Translations under genes and position numbers: made by a program | In this document: positions 7,732-16,112 of the stretch, one piece after another | Layout: the number at the start of each line of letters is the position of its first letter | How positions within the stretch are numbered: the stretch's first letter is position 1 | The notes under the pieces: model-generated | What the model was told of the DNA's origin: nothing | Database searches by the model: none | Seen by the model: the letters and a program-made list of their open reading frames with translations, nothing else | Virus record (IMG/VR): IMGVR_UViG_3300025896_000030 | Location: 1-64,000 of that record | Length of the DNA: 64,000 nucleotides | Reading direction: 5' to 3' (one strand) | Origin: a virus

Positions 7732-9354
7732 ATGAAATCAACGAAGCGGAAATCCAAAGGACCGCAGCTCGTCACTAACGACGCCGCTGCTCCTACCACC
7801 GCAGTTGTCACCAACCAGTTCCAGTCGTTTAGTTGGAACGCGGCAACGGCTCTTGTCAGAAATGATACGATGGAGGGGAAAGATTACGTAGTCGTCCCGA
7901 TGGTGATGATCACGGAAGGCGTGTTGAACGGGTCCAAGGGTCCTTTGTATTATCCGAAGGACGAACTCGCCAAAATTCCCGAAGTCTGGAACCACAAGCC
8001 TGTCGTCGTTTATCATCCGTCCCGCAACGGTCAGGGCGTCAGCGCGTGTTCTCCCGAAGTTCTCACCTCCTGTAAGATCGGGGTGATCATGAACACGCGT
8101 TTTACGAAGCTTGGACAGCTCAAGGCAGAAGCGTGGATCGAAGAGGATCGGTGCAAGCTCGTCGATGAGCGGGTGTGGGAAGCGATCGAGAACAAGCAAA
8201 TGTTGGAGCTCTCGACGGGCGTGTTCACCGATAACGAGATGACCCCGGGCAAGTTCGGGAACATCGAGTACGATGGTATTGCGCGTAACTATCGCCCCGA
8301 TCATCTTGCCATCCTTCCCGATCTCAAAGGAGCCTGTTCGATCGAGGCAGGCGCAGGATTCATTCGCAACATGCTGAATGCCTCCTTCCAAAAGCTCGAA
8401 TCCGAGGACATCGAGCTGATCCACAATCGAGTGATTCGCGTCCTCGAAGGAGAGAAGAAAAAGAATGGCGCGATTGCCAAACTGCTCACGAACGAACTGA
8501 GCTACGAGGCAGTGCGCGGGGATCTCGGCATCCTGCTCCGTAAGAAGTTCCCTGAAGATCAGGGCTTCGCGTTTCCGTGGATCGAATCGGTCTACGACGA
8601 CTTTTTCGTGTACTGCTTCGGCAGTGGTCTTTTCAAGCAATCGTATTCCCGCGAAGGGGCGAGCGTGAAACTGGTAGGCGAACCCAGGAAAGTTGTTCGC
8701 GTGACCGAGTATGTGGACGCACCGGTCTCAAACAACCTTGCGTCCAATTCCAACCAAAACGATAAAACAGAAATAGCAATGAACAAGAAAACCATTGTTG
8801 ATGAGCTTATCGGAAATCACGGTTACGCGGAGGCGGATCGTGCTAGCCTGATGGCTCTGTCTGACAACTCGCTCCAAAGCATTCTCACGAATGCCAAGAA
8901 GCCCGCTCCCGCAGCGTCCAAGTCGGATGCTGCTGCGCCTGCTGCCAACAGCGCCCCTGCTGCTGCTCCTGTCGAAACGCCCGCCGCCAAGCCGGTCGCG
9001 TCTGTTGATGACTACATCAACAACGCGCCTGCTGAACTGCGGGACGTTCTGCGTTCGGGCATCACTGCTCACAACCAGACCAAGACCAACTTGATCGACG
9101 CGATCGTGGCGAACAAGTCGAACCAGTTTACCAAGGAGTATCTTGGCACGCTGTCGCTCGACATGCTCAAGGGCATTGCGCAGATCGCCCAAGCCGGCGC
9201 GCCTGCTACGAACTCGCTGCCTCAGACTCAGCAGCCTGTGCCGATGTTTGTCGGCAACGGAGCCGCTAACGGAGCACCGCTCCCTGTGTCCAACGCGGAG
9301 TTCTGCAAGCCGGAAAACGCCATTCCCTCGCCGGACTGGTCTTTCACGAAGTAA
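7732..9354 (+). CDS. Prohead protease / scaffold fusion (DUF2213-like)
   Basis: 540 residues. The first 230 resemble DUF2213-type phage head proteases: YYPKDELAKIPEVWNHKPVVVYHP near residues 85-105, a LKAEAWIEEDR strand, MLELSTGVFTD, and GIARNYRPDHLAILP with the conserved HxAxLP-like segment. The region from about residue 350 (INxKTIVDELIGNHGYAEADRASL) to the end is helical and Ala/Pro/Lys-rich like an internal scaffold. Such proteins direct procapsid assembly and are processed by their own protease part. No Shine-Dalgarno is evident; a TATATAAT stretch lies right before the ATG. An internal start at about 8780 could release the scaffold separately. Confidence 0.7.
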   Translation: MKSTKRKSKGPQLVTNDAAAPTTAVVTNQFQSFSWNAATALVRNDTMEGKDYVVVPMVMITEGVLNGSKGPLYYPKDELAKIPEVWNHKPVVVYHPSRNGQGVSACSPEVLTSCKIGVIMNTRFTKLGQLKAEAWIEEDRCKLVDERVWEAIENKQMLELSTGVFTDNEMTPGKFGNIEYDGIARNYRPDHLAILPDLKGACSIEAGAGFIRNMLNASFQKLESEDIELIHNRVIRVLEGEKKKNGAIAKLLTNELSYEAVRGDLGILLRKKFPEDQGFAFPWIESVYDDFFVYCFGSGLFKQSYSREGASVKLVGEPRKVVRVTEYVDAPVSNNLASNSNQNDKTEIAMNKKTIVDELIGNHGYAEADRASLMALSDNSLQSILTNAKKPAPAASKSDAAAPAANSAPAAAPVETPAAKPVASVDDYINNAPAELRDVLRSGITAHNQTKTNLIDAIVANKSNQFTKEYLGTLSLDMLKGIAQIAQAGAPATNSLPQTQQPVPMFVGNGAANGAPLPVSNAEFCKPENAIPSPDWSFTK

Positions 9355-9393
9355 TCCAGTCATCAACCACAACGTAGTTTTAAATTCACTACA

Positions 9394-9825
9394 ATGCGCA
9401 ATACAATCAAACTCAAGGGAGACGGTCGATACGAGGAGGCGAATGCTTCCGGCGTCATCACCCCCGGTCAATTCATCAAGGTCGACGCTGACAAGAAGGT
9501 CCTGCGTCATGCGACGGTAGGCGGAGGTGGAGAACGCCTCTTCGCGATCGAAGACCCCTTCCAGGGTCGCACGATTGATGACAACTATGCGGTCGACGAT
9601 CTCGTCCGCTACGAAGCCGCTGTCCCCGGACAAGAGATCCTCGCGATTCTCGATGCCGGTGAAAACGTCGTCGCGGGCGCTGCTCTGCAATCCGCAGGCA
9701 ATGGCAATCTCGAGGCTCGTACCTCGACCAACGAGATCGTCGCCTACGCGATGGAGCCTTTGAATCTTTCGGGTTCAGGCGCTGTCGCCACGCGTATCGC
9801 TGTGCGCGTCGCCAACACGCACTGA
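9394..9825 (+). CDS. Capsid decoration (cement) protein
   Basis: 143 residues, Gly/Ala/Val-rich and beta-strand dominated with no Cys. Its position between protease/scaffold and major capsid genes and the GQFIKVDADKKV ... AIEDPFQGRTIDD ... ILAILDAGENVVAGAAL pattern fit phage head decoration proteins (DUF2190-like or lambda gpD-like small barrel). Such proteins bind the outer capsid and stabilise it after expansion. Assignment rests on order, size and general pattern. Confidence 0.65.
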   Translation: MRNTIKLKGDGRYEEANASGVITPGQFIKVDADKKVLRHATVGGGGERLFAIEDPFQGRTIDDNYAVDDLVRYEAAVPGQEILAILDAGENVVAGAALQSAGNGNLEARTSTNEIVAYAMEPLNLSGSGAVATRIAVRVANTH

Positions 9826-9873
9826 TCGGGATTTCACTGAGGCAACAAACAACCATTCCAAAACTAACCCACA

Positions 9874-10983
9874 ATGAATCCCGCTGCTATTGATTTCATT
9901 CTGAACGGGCAGGCTCATGGTAACGTCGCTGAGGTTCTCCGGAACGTCGGTGGCGACCACAACCTGCTGCGTCCGTTCTGCGATGACGCTGGTAAGAATA
10001 CCTACGTCAACGTCCATAACGGACAATACGATGCCAAGGGAGGTCGAATCTACGTCCCGAAGCTGATCAGCAACGCGCCTTCCACGATGCGCAAGGACGA
10101 CTGGATCCTTCTCGATCGCGTCCTCCTCGAAGCTGCCAAGCCGCGCCTCCAGCTCGTCGCTGCGTTGCGCTCGCGTGGTCTCACTTACAACCTGCCGAAC
10201 GGGATGGCTCACACTGTCCTGCAATATCAGGATGTCGGTGAAATCTCCCCGGCGACTCTGTCGATGGATCCTGTTCGCGAAAGTGAACGCGACCGTCCCG
10301 AATACGACATCAAGAATCTTCCGCTGCCCATCATCCACAAGGACTTCTCTTTCGGTCTGCGTGAAATCATGGTGTCGCGCAACGGGGGTTCTCCGCTCGA
10401 CACGACGATGGTGTCGATGTCGGGTCGCGTCGTCGCGGAGCTGGCTGAGAAGCTGGCGCTGGGCACTTACGGGACCTACAAGTTCGGCGGCGGCACGATT
10501 TACGGCCTCGTCAACTATCCGCAACGGCTGACGCAGGAATTGACGAATCCTGAATCGACTCCCTGGACGGGCAAGACCTTCATCGGAGAGGTTCTCCAGA
10601 TGAAGCAGAAGTCCATGGACAATTTCTACTATGGTCCGTGGATTTTGTTCACCTCGCCTGCTTGGGACGCCTATCTGGATGCTGACTACTCGGACGCGAA
10701 GGGTGACAACACCGTCCGCGAACGCGTGCAACGCATCAGCGGCATTCAGGCTGTGCAGACGCTCGATTTCCTCTCCGGGTATCAGGCGATCCTGCTCCAG
10801 CTGTCTCCCGAAGTCATTCGCGAGATCATTGGTATGGACATCACGACTGTGCAATGGGAGACGCACGGGGGCTTCAAGCTCAACTTCAAGGTCCTCGCAA
10901 TGATGCTGCCGCAGCTGCGCAGCGATCAGAACGGGCACACCGGTATCGTGCACGGAAGTGCTGATTCTGGGGATCTCGACTGA
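9874..10983 (+). CDS. Major capsid protein (HK97 fold)
   Basis: 369 residues; the only candidate of appropriate size at this point in the head module. It has a helical N-terminal arm, then KGGRIYVPKLISNAP, a PLPIIHKDFSFGLREIMVSRN segment (the IHKDF motif is common in phage coat proteins that use the HK97 fold), a long spine helix containing TMVSMSGRVVAELAEKLALG, and a C-terminal domain ending in strands that include TTVQWETHGGFKLNFKV. It forms the icosahedral shell. The leader is A/C-rich with no clear ribosome binding site, and a strong terminator follows 40 bases after the stop. Confidence 0.85.
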   Translation: MNPAAIDFILNGQAHGNVAEVLRNVGGDHNLLRPFCDDAGKNTYVNVHNGQYDAKGGRIYVPKLISNAPSTMRKDDWILLDRVLLEAAKPRLQLVAALRSRGLTYNLPNGMAHTVLQYQDVGEISPATLSMDPVRESERDRPEYDIKNLPLPIIHKDFSFGLREIMVSRNGGSPLDTTMVSMSGRVVAELAEKLALGTYGTYKFGGGTIYGLVNYPQRLTQELTNPESTPWTGKTFIGEVLQMKQKSMDNFYYGPWILFTSPAWDAYLDADYSDAKGDNTVRERVQRISGIQAVQTLDFLSGYQAILLQLSPEVIREIIGMDITTVQWETHGGFKLNFKVLAMMLPQLRSDQNGHTGIVHGSADSGDLD

Positions 10984-11022
10984 TCTCTAGTTTCCGCATA
11001 AATACCATTAAGCAGAATTGAC

Positions 11023-11062
11023 AAAGGTGTCTTGTTTCACACCGAGCAAGACACCTTTTGAC
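11023..11062 (+). terminator. Rho-independent terminator after capsid gene
   Basis: A perfect 12-bp stem with arms AAAGGTGTCTTG (11023-11034) and CAAGACACCTTT (11047-11058) is followed by a short T-rich stretch. It ends the protease-decoration-capsid unit, consistent with high expression of these genes. Confidence 0.85.
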
Positions 11063-11114
11063 CTTTTAAAAGAAAGCAACCACCACTAACAGTTAGATAA
11101 GCTAGTCTCTCCAC

Positions 11115-11606
11115 ATGAAAAAGTTTGAAGTCATCGCCGGATCCCACACGACAGGGACAGGCAAGGATCAGAAAACCTACAAAGCCGGTCAGATTGTCGA
11201 GTCCCACAAAAATCTGGAACAGATTTTCGTCAACAAATTCAAACGCCGCCACGATCTCGAAAAGGGAAGCGCGTCCACTCCCACGATCAAGCAATCCGCT
11301 AAGGTCGTCCCGCAGGATCTGAAACGCGATCCTGACGACGACAAGGAGGACGATGTTGATTCGTCTCCCGCTCCTGCGAACCCTGCTCCTGCTCGCAATG
11401 ACAGCGAAGCGGAGGCCGACACGCAAGGAGACGACGTCTCGAAAGACTTCGCCAAGGAGATCGGAGAGGAAAACGTCATCGTCATTCGCAATGACGATGG
11501 CGAATACTTGATCCTTGACGGGGACAGCAGAAAGCTCCTGAGCAAGGGCGAGGAATTGACGACGAAGGCAGCTGTTCGCTCCTTCATCAAGAAATACCTC
11601 AAGTAA
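11115..11606 (+). CDS. Hypothetical head-tail region protein
   Basis: 163 residues. The first 55 residues look folded (MKKFEVIAGSH, GQIVESHKNLEQIFVNKF), the middle is an acidic Asp/Ala/Pro linker, and the end (NVIVIRNDDGEYLILDGDS, then a Lys-rich helix) forms a second small domain. A similar two-part layout is seen in small proteins placed after coat genes, but I cannot name a family. Confidence 0.6.
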   Translation: MKKFEVIAGSHTTGTGKDQKTYKAGQIVESHKNLEQIFVNKFKRRHDLEKGSASTPTIKQSAKVVPQDLKRDPDDDKEDDVDSSPAPANPAPARNDSEAEADTQGDDVSKDFAKEIGEENVIVIRNDDGEYLILDGDSRKLLSKGEELTTKAAVRSFIKKYLK

Positions 11607-11610
11607 CGCC

Positions 11611-12246
11611 ATGCCGCTGTGGAGACCGTGCAGAGTTTTTCCTGACTCCGATATATTCATTATCGGAGGCGGCACTTCTTTGCGCGGTTTCGACTTCTCT
11701 CTGCTGGCGGATCAGATCACGATCGGATGCAACAGCGCCTTCAAGTTGGGACCTGATGTCTGCAAGATCGTTTTCTTTTCCGACATCGAGTGGTTCAACG
11801 AAAATAAGGATTTACTCAAGGAGTTCGAGGGCGACGTTTTTACGCACTGCCATGCCCTCGTCAATTTCTCCTACAAGAATACTTGGCTGAAAACGATGCG
11901 CCGTGAGAAGCGCGGACTGCACACGCATGCCTTGGGCATGAACGGGAATTCGGGATGTGGCGCCGTCAATCTCGCTCTGATCATGGGCGCCAAGCGCGTG
12001 TTCCTTCTTGGCTGCGATTGCAAGGTAACGGGAAACAAGGAGACACACTGGCATGACTACTACACGCGCCCTGCCAATCTCGACGTGTTCCCCAAGTTTC
12101 TGGCGGGATGGAATGAAGTGCATAACGCGCTACCTAAAGTGTTCCCTGGAACTGAGATCATCAATCTCGGTCCCGACAGCGACATTCCTTTCTTCAGGAA
12201 GGCAGATTATAAGGAGTATCTGAGCCATGCCGAGAACCACGCCTGA
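11611..12246 (+). CDS. DUF115-like / MptE-like Rossmann protein
   Basis: 211 residues. It begins with a glycine-rich nucleotide-binding-like turn (IIGGGTSLRGFDFSLL, residues 16-31), then IGCNSAFKLGPDVCKIVFFSD, and a central GNSGCGAVNLALIMGAKRVFLLGCD block followed by HWHDYY. This order of motifs is that of DUF115-like proteins, a group related to GT42-like and MptE-like folds that is common in phage structural regions. Substrate unknown; it may cooperate with the sugar cassette at 2.7-6.2 kb. The next gene overlaps its end by 20 bases. Confidence 0.65.
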   Translation: MPLWRPCRVFPDSDIFIIGGGTSLRGFDFSLLADQITIGCNSAFKLGPDVCKIVFFSDIEWFNENKDLLKEFEGDVFTHCHALVNFSYKNTWLKTMRREKRGLHTHALGMNGNSGCGAVNLALIMGAKRVFLLGCDCKVTGNKETHWHDYYTRPANLDVFPKFLAGWNEVHNALPKVFPGTEIINLGPDSDIPFFRKADYKEYLSHAENHA

Positions 12247-12619
12247 ACTCGTCGCGCAGGTTACTGAAGTCGACCCCGACATCGACCTGACCATATTTAT
12301 CACGACGGCAAACGCTATCGTGAATCAGGTCTGTCTGGAATCGGGGTACACGGAAGACTATTTGACCTTGATCGAGACGTGGCTCGCTGCTCACTTCTAT
12401 CGTCTACGCGATCAGGCAGTGGCGAGCGAGAAGGCGGGAAGTGTTGGCGTGTCGTATCAATACGAGGTCGGATTGATATTTGCGCAGACGAAGGAGGGAC
12501 AGACGGCAATGGCTCTCGATACGGACGGGAATCTAGCGCGTCTGTCCAAGGACACGGAGCTCGGAAAAACACGCAGACAGTCTGTTGTCTGGCTGGGAAC
12601 AGGATGTGAGGAGGAATAA
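12227..12619 (+). CDS. Head-tail connector / adaptor protein
   Basis: 130 residues, mostly helical. The pattern of a short N-terminal segment, an IFITTANAIVNQV helix, LTLIETWLAAHFYRLRD, then a loop and a SVGVSYQYE strand matches phage head-tail connector proteins of the gp6/gp15 type that dock beneath the portal. Order in the operon (after coat, before closure and tail completion genes) fits. Confidence 0.65.
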   Translation: MPRTTPELVAQVTEVDPDIDLTIFITTANAIVNQVCLESGYTEDYLTLIETWLAAHFYRLRDQAVASEKAGSVGVSYQYEVGLIFAQTKEGQTAMALDTDGNLARLSKDTELGKTRRQSVVWLGTGCEEE

Positions 12620-13002
12620 TGGCCGGTATCATCACACGCATGATGAAGGCTCGCTGTGTGTATTGGCAGCGTCTACCCGGCACGGACAATTTTGGACAGT
12701 ACATGTACGCCTTCCCTGTCGAGATTCGCTGCCGCTGGGAAGATGCGATCAAGGAGTTCGTGGGACCTCACAGGACGACTGAACTGTCTCAAGCCATCGT
12801 ATATGTCGATCGTGACATGCAGCCCGGGGACAAGCTCTTTAATGGTCTTCTGTCAGACCTCGAAAGTTCGTCGGACTCCAATGACACCAACGACACGAGC
12901 GATTCCATGCCTGAATTCGTGAAAGGTGCCCTTGAGATTCGAGCTTTTCACAAGCTCCCTGACCTGAAATATAAACAATACCTGCGCACCTGCTACCTGT
13001 GA
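12619..13002 (+). CDS. Putative head closure / neck protein
   Basis: 127 residues, beta-rich, preceded by GGAGGAAT as a good ribosome binding site and starting at the last base of the preceding stop. It contains VYWQRLPGTDNFGQYMYAFPVEIRCRWED, here given as two strands around residues 13-40, followed by an acidic Ser/Asp loop. Position and size fit a head closure (stopper) protein, but sequence alone does not prove it. Confidence 0.5.
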   Translation: MAGIITRMMKARCVYWQRLPGTDNFGQYMYAFPVEIRCRWEDAIKEFVGPHRTTELSQAIVYVDRDMQPGDKLFNGLLSDLESSSDSNDTNDTSDSMPEFVKGALEIRAFHKLPDLKYKQYLRTCYL

Positions 13003-13484
13003 ATATCAACATTACAACGGTGGTTGGCATCAAGCAAGTGATCGCCAACATGAAGCGGAAGACGGCTCGCTTTCATCGCGGAATCGAGCTGGGGCTTGCT
13101 CGTGGTGCGCTGTTCGGACTTAGAGAATCTAAGCTCCAAGTTCCCGTTGAGTTTGGTCCTCTCAAAGCATCGGGTGAAGTGCGACAGACGGGCAAAGGGT
13201 TTTCTGCTGTCAGCTCGATTCTCTATACAGCTGCCTATGCGGGCTATGTGCACGAGAAGGTCGAGATGAAATGGAAGGGTCTGCCTCGCGGCAATCCTTT
13301 CGGCAAGCCAAACAAGAAAGGAAAAGTGGAACAATACGGGCATAAAGGTCTGTATTGGGATCCACAAGGACGCGCTAAAGCTAAGTTTCTCGAGGATCCG
13401 GTATACGACAACAAGGACAAGATTGGAGCGATCGTGAAGGACACGGTGTTCCGCTACGTCTTTTTAGACGGACCTTTTCTATGA
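12999..13484 (+). CDS. Neck / tail completion protein (HK97 gp10-like)
   Basis: 161 residues from GTG 12999 (GTGA overlap). The pattern of an N-terminal helix, LARGALFGLRESKLQVPVEFGPLKASGEV and YTAAYAGYVHEKVEMKW is that of HK97 gp10-like proteins: a basic helix, a P-x-x-x-G-x-L-x-x-S segment, and an A-x-Y-vHE strand. These join the head to the tail. Confidence 0.75.
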   Translation: MNINITTVVGIKQVIANMKRKTARFHRGIELGLARGALFGLRESKLQVPVEFGPLKASGEVRQTGKGFSAVSSILYTAAYAGYVHEKVEMKWKGLPRGNPFGKPNKKGKVEQYGHKGLYWDPQGRAKAKFLEDPVYDNKDKIGAIVKDTVFRYVFLDGPFL

Positions 13485-13960
13485 ATCTTGGATCTGAAAT
13501 AATTCAAAAGTGGCTCCAAGATCAAGGACTGGTCAATGGTACGACTTGGCCATCTAAAATTGAGAGCTTCCCCGAGGATCCTGACAATCTCGTCGCGATC
13601 ATCACGACTAGCGCGGTCAAACAAGGTCGCTTGATGGAAGGGGAAGTGATCGAGAAACCTACTTTTGAAATCCAAGTTCGTTGCAGAACGTTCAAGGATG
13701 GCTATCTAAAAATGCTGGCGATCCAGCAGGCGATTGACGCTGTGCACAAAAATGAGGTGTCGATTGGAGATGACACTTACGTCCTGCACGCCATCAAGCG
13801 CAACAGCGGGTTCGCTCCCTTAGGCGCGGAGACGACGAGTCTAAAGCGTCGTGAGTGGTTCGTATTGCCCATTCAAGTGACACTGTTCCAGTCCTATGCT
13901 CCAGTGATCATAGGTGAGGATTTCAATCAGGAAGATTTTAATACGGAGGACTTCGCATGA
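13481..13960 (+). CDS. Putative tail terminator / minor capsid protein
   Basis: 159 residues, ATGA overlap upstream. It begins with a helix (LGSEIIQKWLQDQGLV) and continues with strands ending in REWFVLPIQVTLFQSY, the pattern of tail terminator (gpU/gp11-like) proteins: small alpha/beta domains that cap the tail tube. A short acidic repeat, EDFNQEDFNTEDF, closes the protein and is unusual. Confidence 0.55.
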   Translation: MNLGSEIIQKWLQDQGLVNGTTWPSKIESFPEDPDNLVAIITTSAVKQGRLMEGEVIEKPTFEIQVRCRTFKDGYLKMLAIQQAIDAVHKNEVSIGDDTYVLHAIKRNSGFAPLGAETTSLKRREWFVLPIQVTLFQSYAPVIIGEDFNQEDFNTEDFA

Positions 13961-14793
13961 CACGGGAAGAATTAATTTCCAATATCGCCAGTCTGATCAC
14001 GACGGGCGGAAATCAAACGTCGGCGGCGAAGATCAGAACGGCGCTTGGTAACCTCGTAGAATCGACCTACAATCCCGATTCTGACGGAGCGCCTCTAAAC
14101 GTGAATTATTTTGATCTCGTCTCGATGTTGTTTCGAGACGAAGTCCCCGCTTCTCCCAATGCAGCCAATGACGAGTTTTTGGGAGACTCCCTTTCGGATT
14201 CGTGGACTCTGTTTCAGAACTCCTCTCAGGTACTGACTGTGGAAAAGTCATTCCTGAACATGACGAACACGGGACAATCGACGAATCTTGTTCGTGGCAT
14301 TTTCAAGACTCTGCCCGCAGGAAATCTCACGATCATTTGCAAGGTGCATATTCCCATGCACGGGGGTGGAGATGGGAAAGTCGGTCTGTGTCTGTTTGAG
14401 GACGCGGCTTCCAATCAGAACACGACGCCGTTAGGTTATCTTGGGATCTATCTCGGGAGCAGCCCAAAGCTCATCGTGGAGACGGCGACGAACTATTCAG
14501 GCACGTTCACGGAGCGCGTCAGCTATGCGCCAGCAACGACTCCGTCACCTTTGTACCTAAAGATCACACGCACGGGAAGTGCTTATACTTGGTTCTTCTC
14601 GACGGACGGAGTCGTGTGGCAGCAAATGCCTGCCTACGCTACGCTTCCTTTTACTGCGGGACAATTTGGACTGATCGTGAACAACGCAGGTTCCGCATCA
14701 AAGCGCGGACTGTTCGACTGGGTACGAATCTACGCGACAGATCCCGGGATCTTGGGTGAGGTTCACGAGTTCCTCACGATGCCCGCAGAATGA
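13957..14793 (+). CDS. Lectin-like beta-sandwich protein (DUF1349/LamG-like C-terminal domain)
   Basis: 278 residues. The first 60 form a small helical domain (MTREELISNIASLITTGGNQTSAAKIRTALGN split over two helices) like virion-attachment domains. Residues 80-270 look like a concanavalin-type sandwich: LSDSWTLFQNSSQ, GNLTIICKVHIP, KVGLCLFEDAAS, PLYLKITRTGSAYTWFFSTDG, and FGLIVNNAGSASKRGLFDWVRI. This layout is found in carbohydrate-binding proteins. It lies between neck and tail tube genes, so a virion decoration or glycan-binding role is inferred. Confidence 0.65.
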   Translation: MTREELISNIASLITTGGNQTSAAKIRTALGNLVESTYNPDSDGAPLNVNYFDLVSMLFRDEVPASPNAANDEFLGDSLSDSWTLFQNSSQVLTVEKSFLNMTNTGQSTNLVRGIFKTLPAGNLTIICKVHIPMHGGGDGKVGLCLFEDAASNQNTTPLGYLGIYLGSSPKLIVETATNYSGTFTERVSYAPATTPSPLYLKITRTGSAYTWFFSTDGVVWQQMPAYATLPFTAGQFGLIVNNAGSASKRGLFDWVRIYATDPGILGEVHEFLTMPAE

Positions 14794-14837
14794 TTTTCCG
14801 TTAGTTCCACATAACCTACTGAAGGAGTAATAACACA

Positions 14838-15287
14838 ATGAGAATAGATGACGGATTCCAAACGCTGATTGAATTCAGCTTGGACCCAACTGTTAAACTC
14901 TGGGAGAAGGAAGTTACTCCTCCCGGTATTAGCAATGGAGGTCCTACTGACACGACCACCATGCGCAACAATCGTTGGCGCACGATGGCTCCGAAGAAAC
15001 TGAAGACCTTGACGCCCTGTTCGTTTACGGCTGCGTACGATCCTGTGATCTACCTCCAGCTGAACGCGCAAATGGGCATCAACCAGATCATCTCGATCAA
15101 GTTCGCTGACAACTCCCGTTTGCGTTTCTGGGGATGGCTCGATGAAGTCACTCCGGGCGCTGCTGTCGAAGGCGAGCAGTCCACTGCCGACTGCACGATT
15201 CAGCCGTCCAACACTGATGACAATCAGGATGAAGTCGATCCTGAATACATCGATCCGGACGGCAACACGAATCAGACGAACGATTGA
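14838..15287 (+). CDS. Major tail tube protein
   Basis: 149 residues, preceded by GAAGGAG at normal distance. It is a beta-rich protein with WEKEVTPPGISNGG, the NNRWRTMAPKKLKTLTPCSFTAAYDP stretch and SRLRFWGWLDEVTPG, a pattern shared with siphophage tube proteins (TMRN.. and phrases of the type LxF.G.ldeV.PG). Its placement just ahead of the chaperone and tape measure supports it. The protein polymerises as the tail tube; the acidic C-terminal 25 residues are probably disordered. Confidence 0.75.
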   Translation: MRIDDGFQTLIEFSLDPTVKLWEKEVTPPGISNGGPTDTTTMRNNRWRTMAPKKLKTLTPCSFTAAYDPVIYLQLNAQMGINQIISIKFADNSRLRFWGWLDEVTPGAAVEGEQSTADCTIQPSNTDDNQDEVDPEYIDPDGNTNQTND

Positions 15288-15299
15288 CGCTTCCTCATC

Positions 15300-15340
15300 G
15301 TCTGCCTGCTTCTCACTCCCACCAAACGGAGCAGGCAGAC
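15300..15340 (+). terminator. Stem-loop between tail tube and chaperone genes
   Basis: Perfect 11-bp stem GTCTGCCTGCT (15300-15310) / AGCAGGCAGAC (15330-15340) with a 19-base loop. It is followed by AAAACC rather than T residues, so it may attenuate transcription or protect the abundant tube mRNA 3' end rather than terminate fully. Confidence 0.5.
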
Positions 15341-15372
15341 AAAACCACAACACTAGATAAAAGAAATCCAAA

Positions 15373-15738
15373 ATGAGTCCCACACGCAAATCCTTCTCCC
15401 TCAAGCTCAAGGAAGAAGAAATCGACATCGACGGAGTTCCCTACAGGCTCCGCGAACTCACCGGCGCGCAACGCGATGCCTACATCAAGACTCAGTCTGA
15501 TCGTGCCGAACGCAACGTCGAAGGCAAGGTCATCGGCGTCAAAAACTTTGATGGTATTCATACAAAGCTACTTTCCATGTCGCTAGTAGACGCTAGCGGG
15601 AAGCTCGTGAAAGAAGAGGTTCTGCGCAGCTGGCCGTCCAGCGTGTGCGAAGCTCTTTACACAGCCGCCCAAGAGCTTTCGGGTCTCGACAAGGCTGAGG
15701 AAAAAGGCGCAGCTGAGGAAGCTGCAAAAAACGATTAG
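15373..15738 (+). CDS. Tail assembly chaperone (G-type, zero frame)
   Basis: 121 residues. The position between tail tube and tape measure, the acidic/Ala-rich end, and the slippery A AAA AAC at 15726-15732 two codons ahead of its TAG identify it as the short product of a lambda G/GT-like pair. The N-terminal KSFSLKLKEEEIDIDGVPYRLRELTG part resembles typical chaperones of this type. It helps the tape measure and tube assemble and is not in the mature virion. Confidence 0.85.
   Translation: MSPTRKSFSLKLKEEEIDIDGVPYRLRELTGAQRDAYIKTQSDRAERNVEGKVIGVKNFDGIHTKLLSMSLVDASGKLVKEEVLRSWPSSVCEALYTAAQELSGLDKAEEKGAAEEAAKND
15726..15732 (+). promoter_or_regulatory. Programmed -1 ribosomal frameshift site (A AAA AAC)
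   Basis: The zero-frame codons GCA AAA AAC place the heptamer A AAA AAC in the exact X XXY YYZ register. After a -1 slip the reading frame continues at 15732 through 127 codons to the TAA at 16110-16112, immediately before the tape measure ATG. The heptamer is one of the most efficient known slippery sequences. Confidence 0.9.
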
Positions 15739-16112
15739 AGAGCGATTCGGAAAGATATTCGTGGTTTGAGTTAGCGCATGAACTCGGAATTCCGATTCAA
15801 GAGCTCCAACAAAAAACCACCTCAACTGAATTTCTCGAATGGGTCGCTTTCTTAAAGCTCCGGACGAATGATAGGAAAGTTGAACATTGGTATCTGGCAC
15901 AGATCGCTCTCGAACTCCGGCGCTCCTACACCAAAAAGTCTAGCAAGCGCCTCGAAGATTTCTTCATAAAATTCAAACCGAAGTCGCAGCCCAAGGTAAA
16001 GAAACCGAAGACAGAGAAGGAAAGAAAAGAGCATATCAAACGTTCCAAGGCAGCGTGGTTCATGGCACTTGATCTGGACGACAACGGAAGGAAGAAAAAG
16101 AGGAAAGACTAA
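15732..16112 (+). CDS. Tail assembly chaperone GT extension (-1 frame)
   Basis: This is the -1 frame reached by slippage at 15726-15732; it has no own start codon. It adds 126 residues to the 120 before it, giving a fused product of 246 residues. The extension begins RLESDSERYSWFELAHELG, continues with STEFLEWVAFLKLRT and LAQIALELRRSYTK, and ends in a Lys-rich tail (FKPKSQPKVKKPKTEKERK). The helices and the basic end are typical for the T-part of phage GT proteins. The stop directly abuts the tape measure ATG. Confidence 0.85.
   Translation, partial: RLESDSERYSWFELAHELGIPIQELQQKTTSTEFLEWVAFLKLRTNDRKVEHWYLAQIALELRRSYTKKSSKRLEDFFIKFKPKSQPKVKKPKTEKERKEHIKRSKAAWFMALDLDDNGRKKKRKD

Noticed and set aside
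7738-8640. 300-residue minus-strand frame opposite the protease/scaffold gene
   Set aside because: It lies wholly antisense to a well-supported gene in a one-direction operon and shows no recognisable motifs.
9775-10953. 392-residue minus-strand frame opposite the capsid gene
   Set aside because: Mirror frame from the codon bias of the capsid gene; no start signal and it would cross the coat gene.
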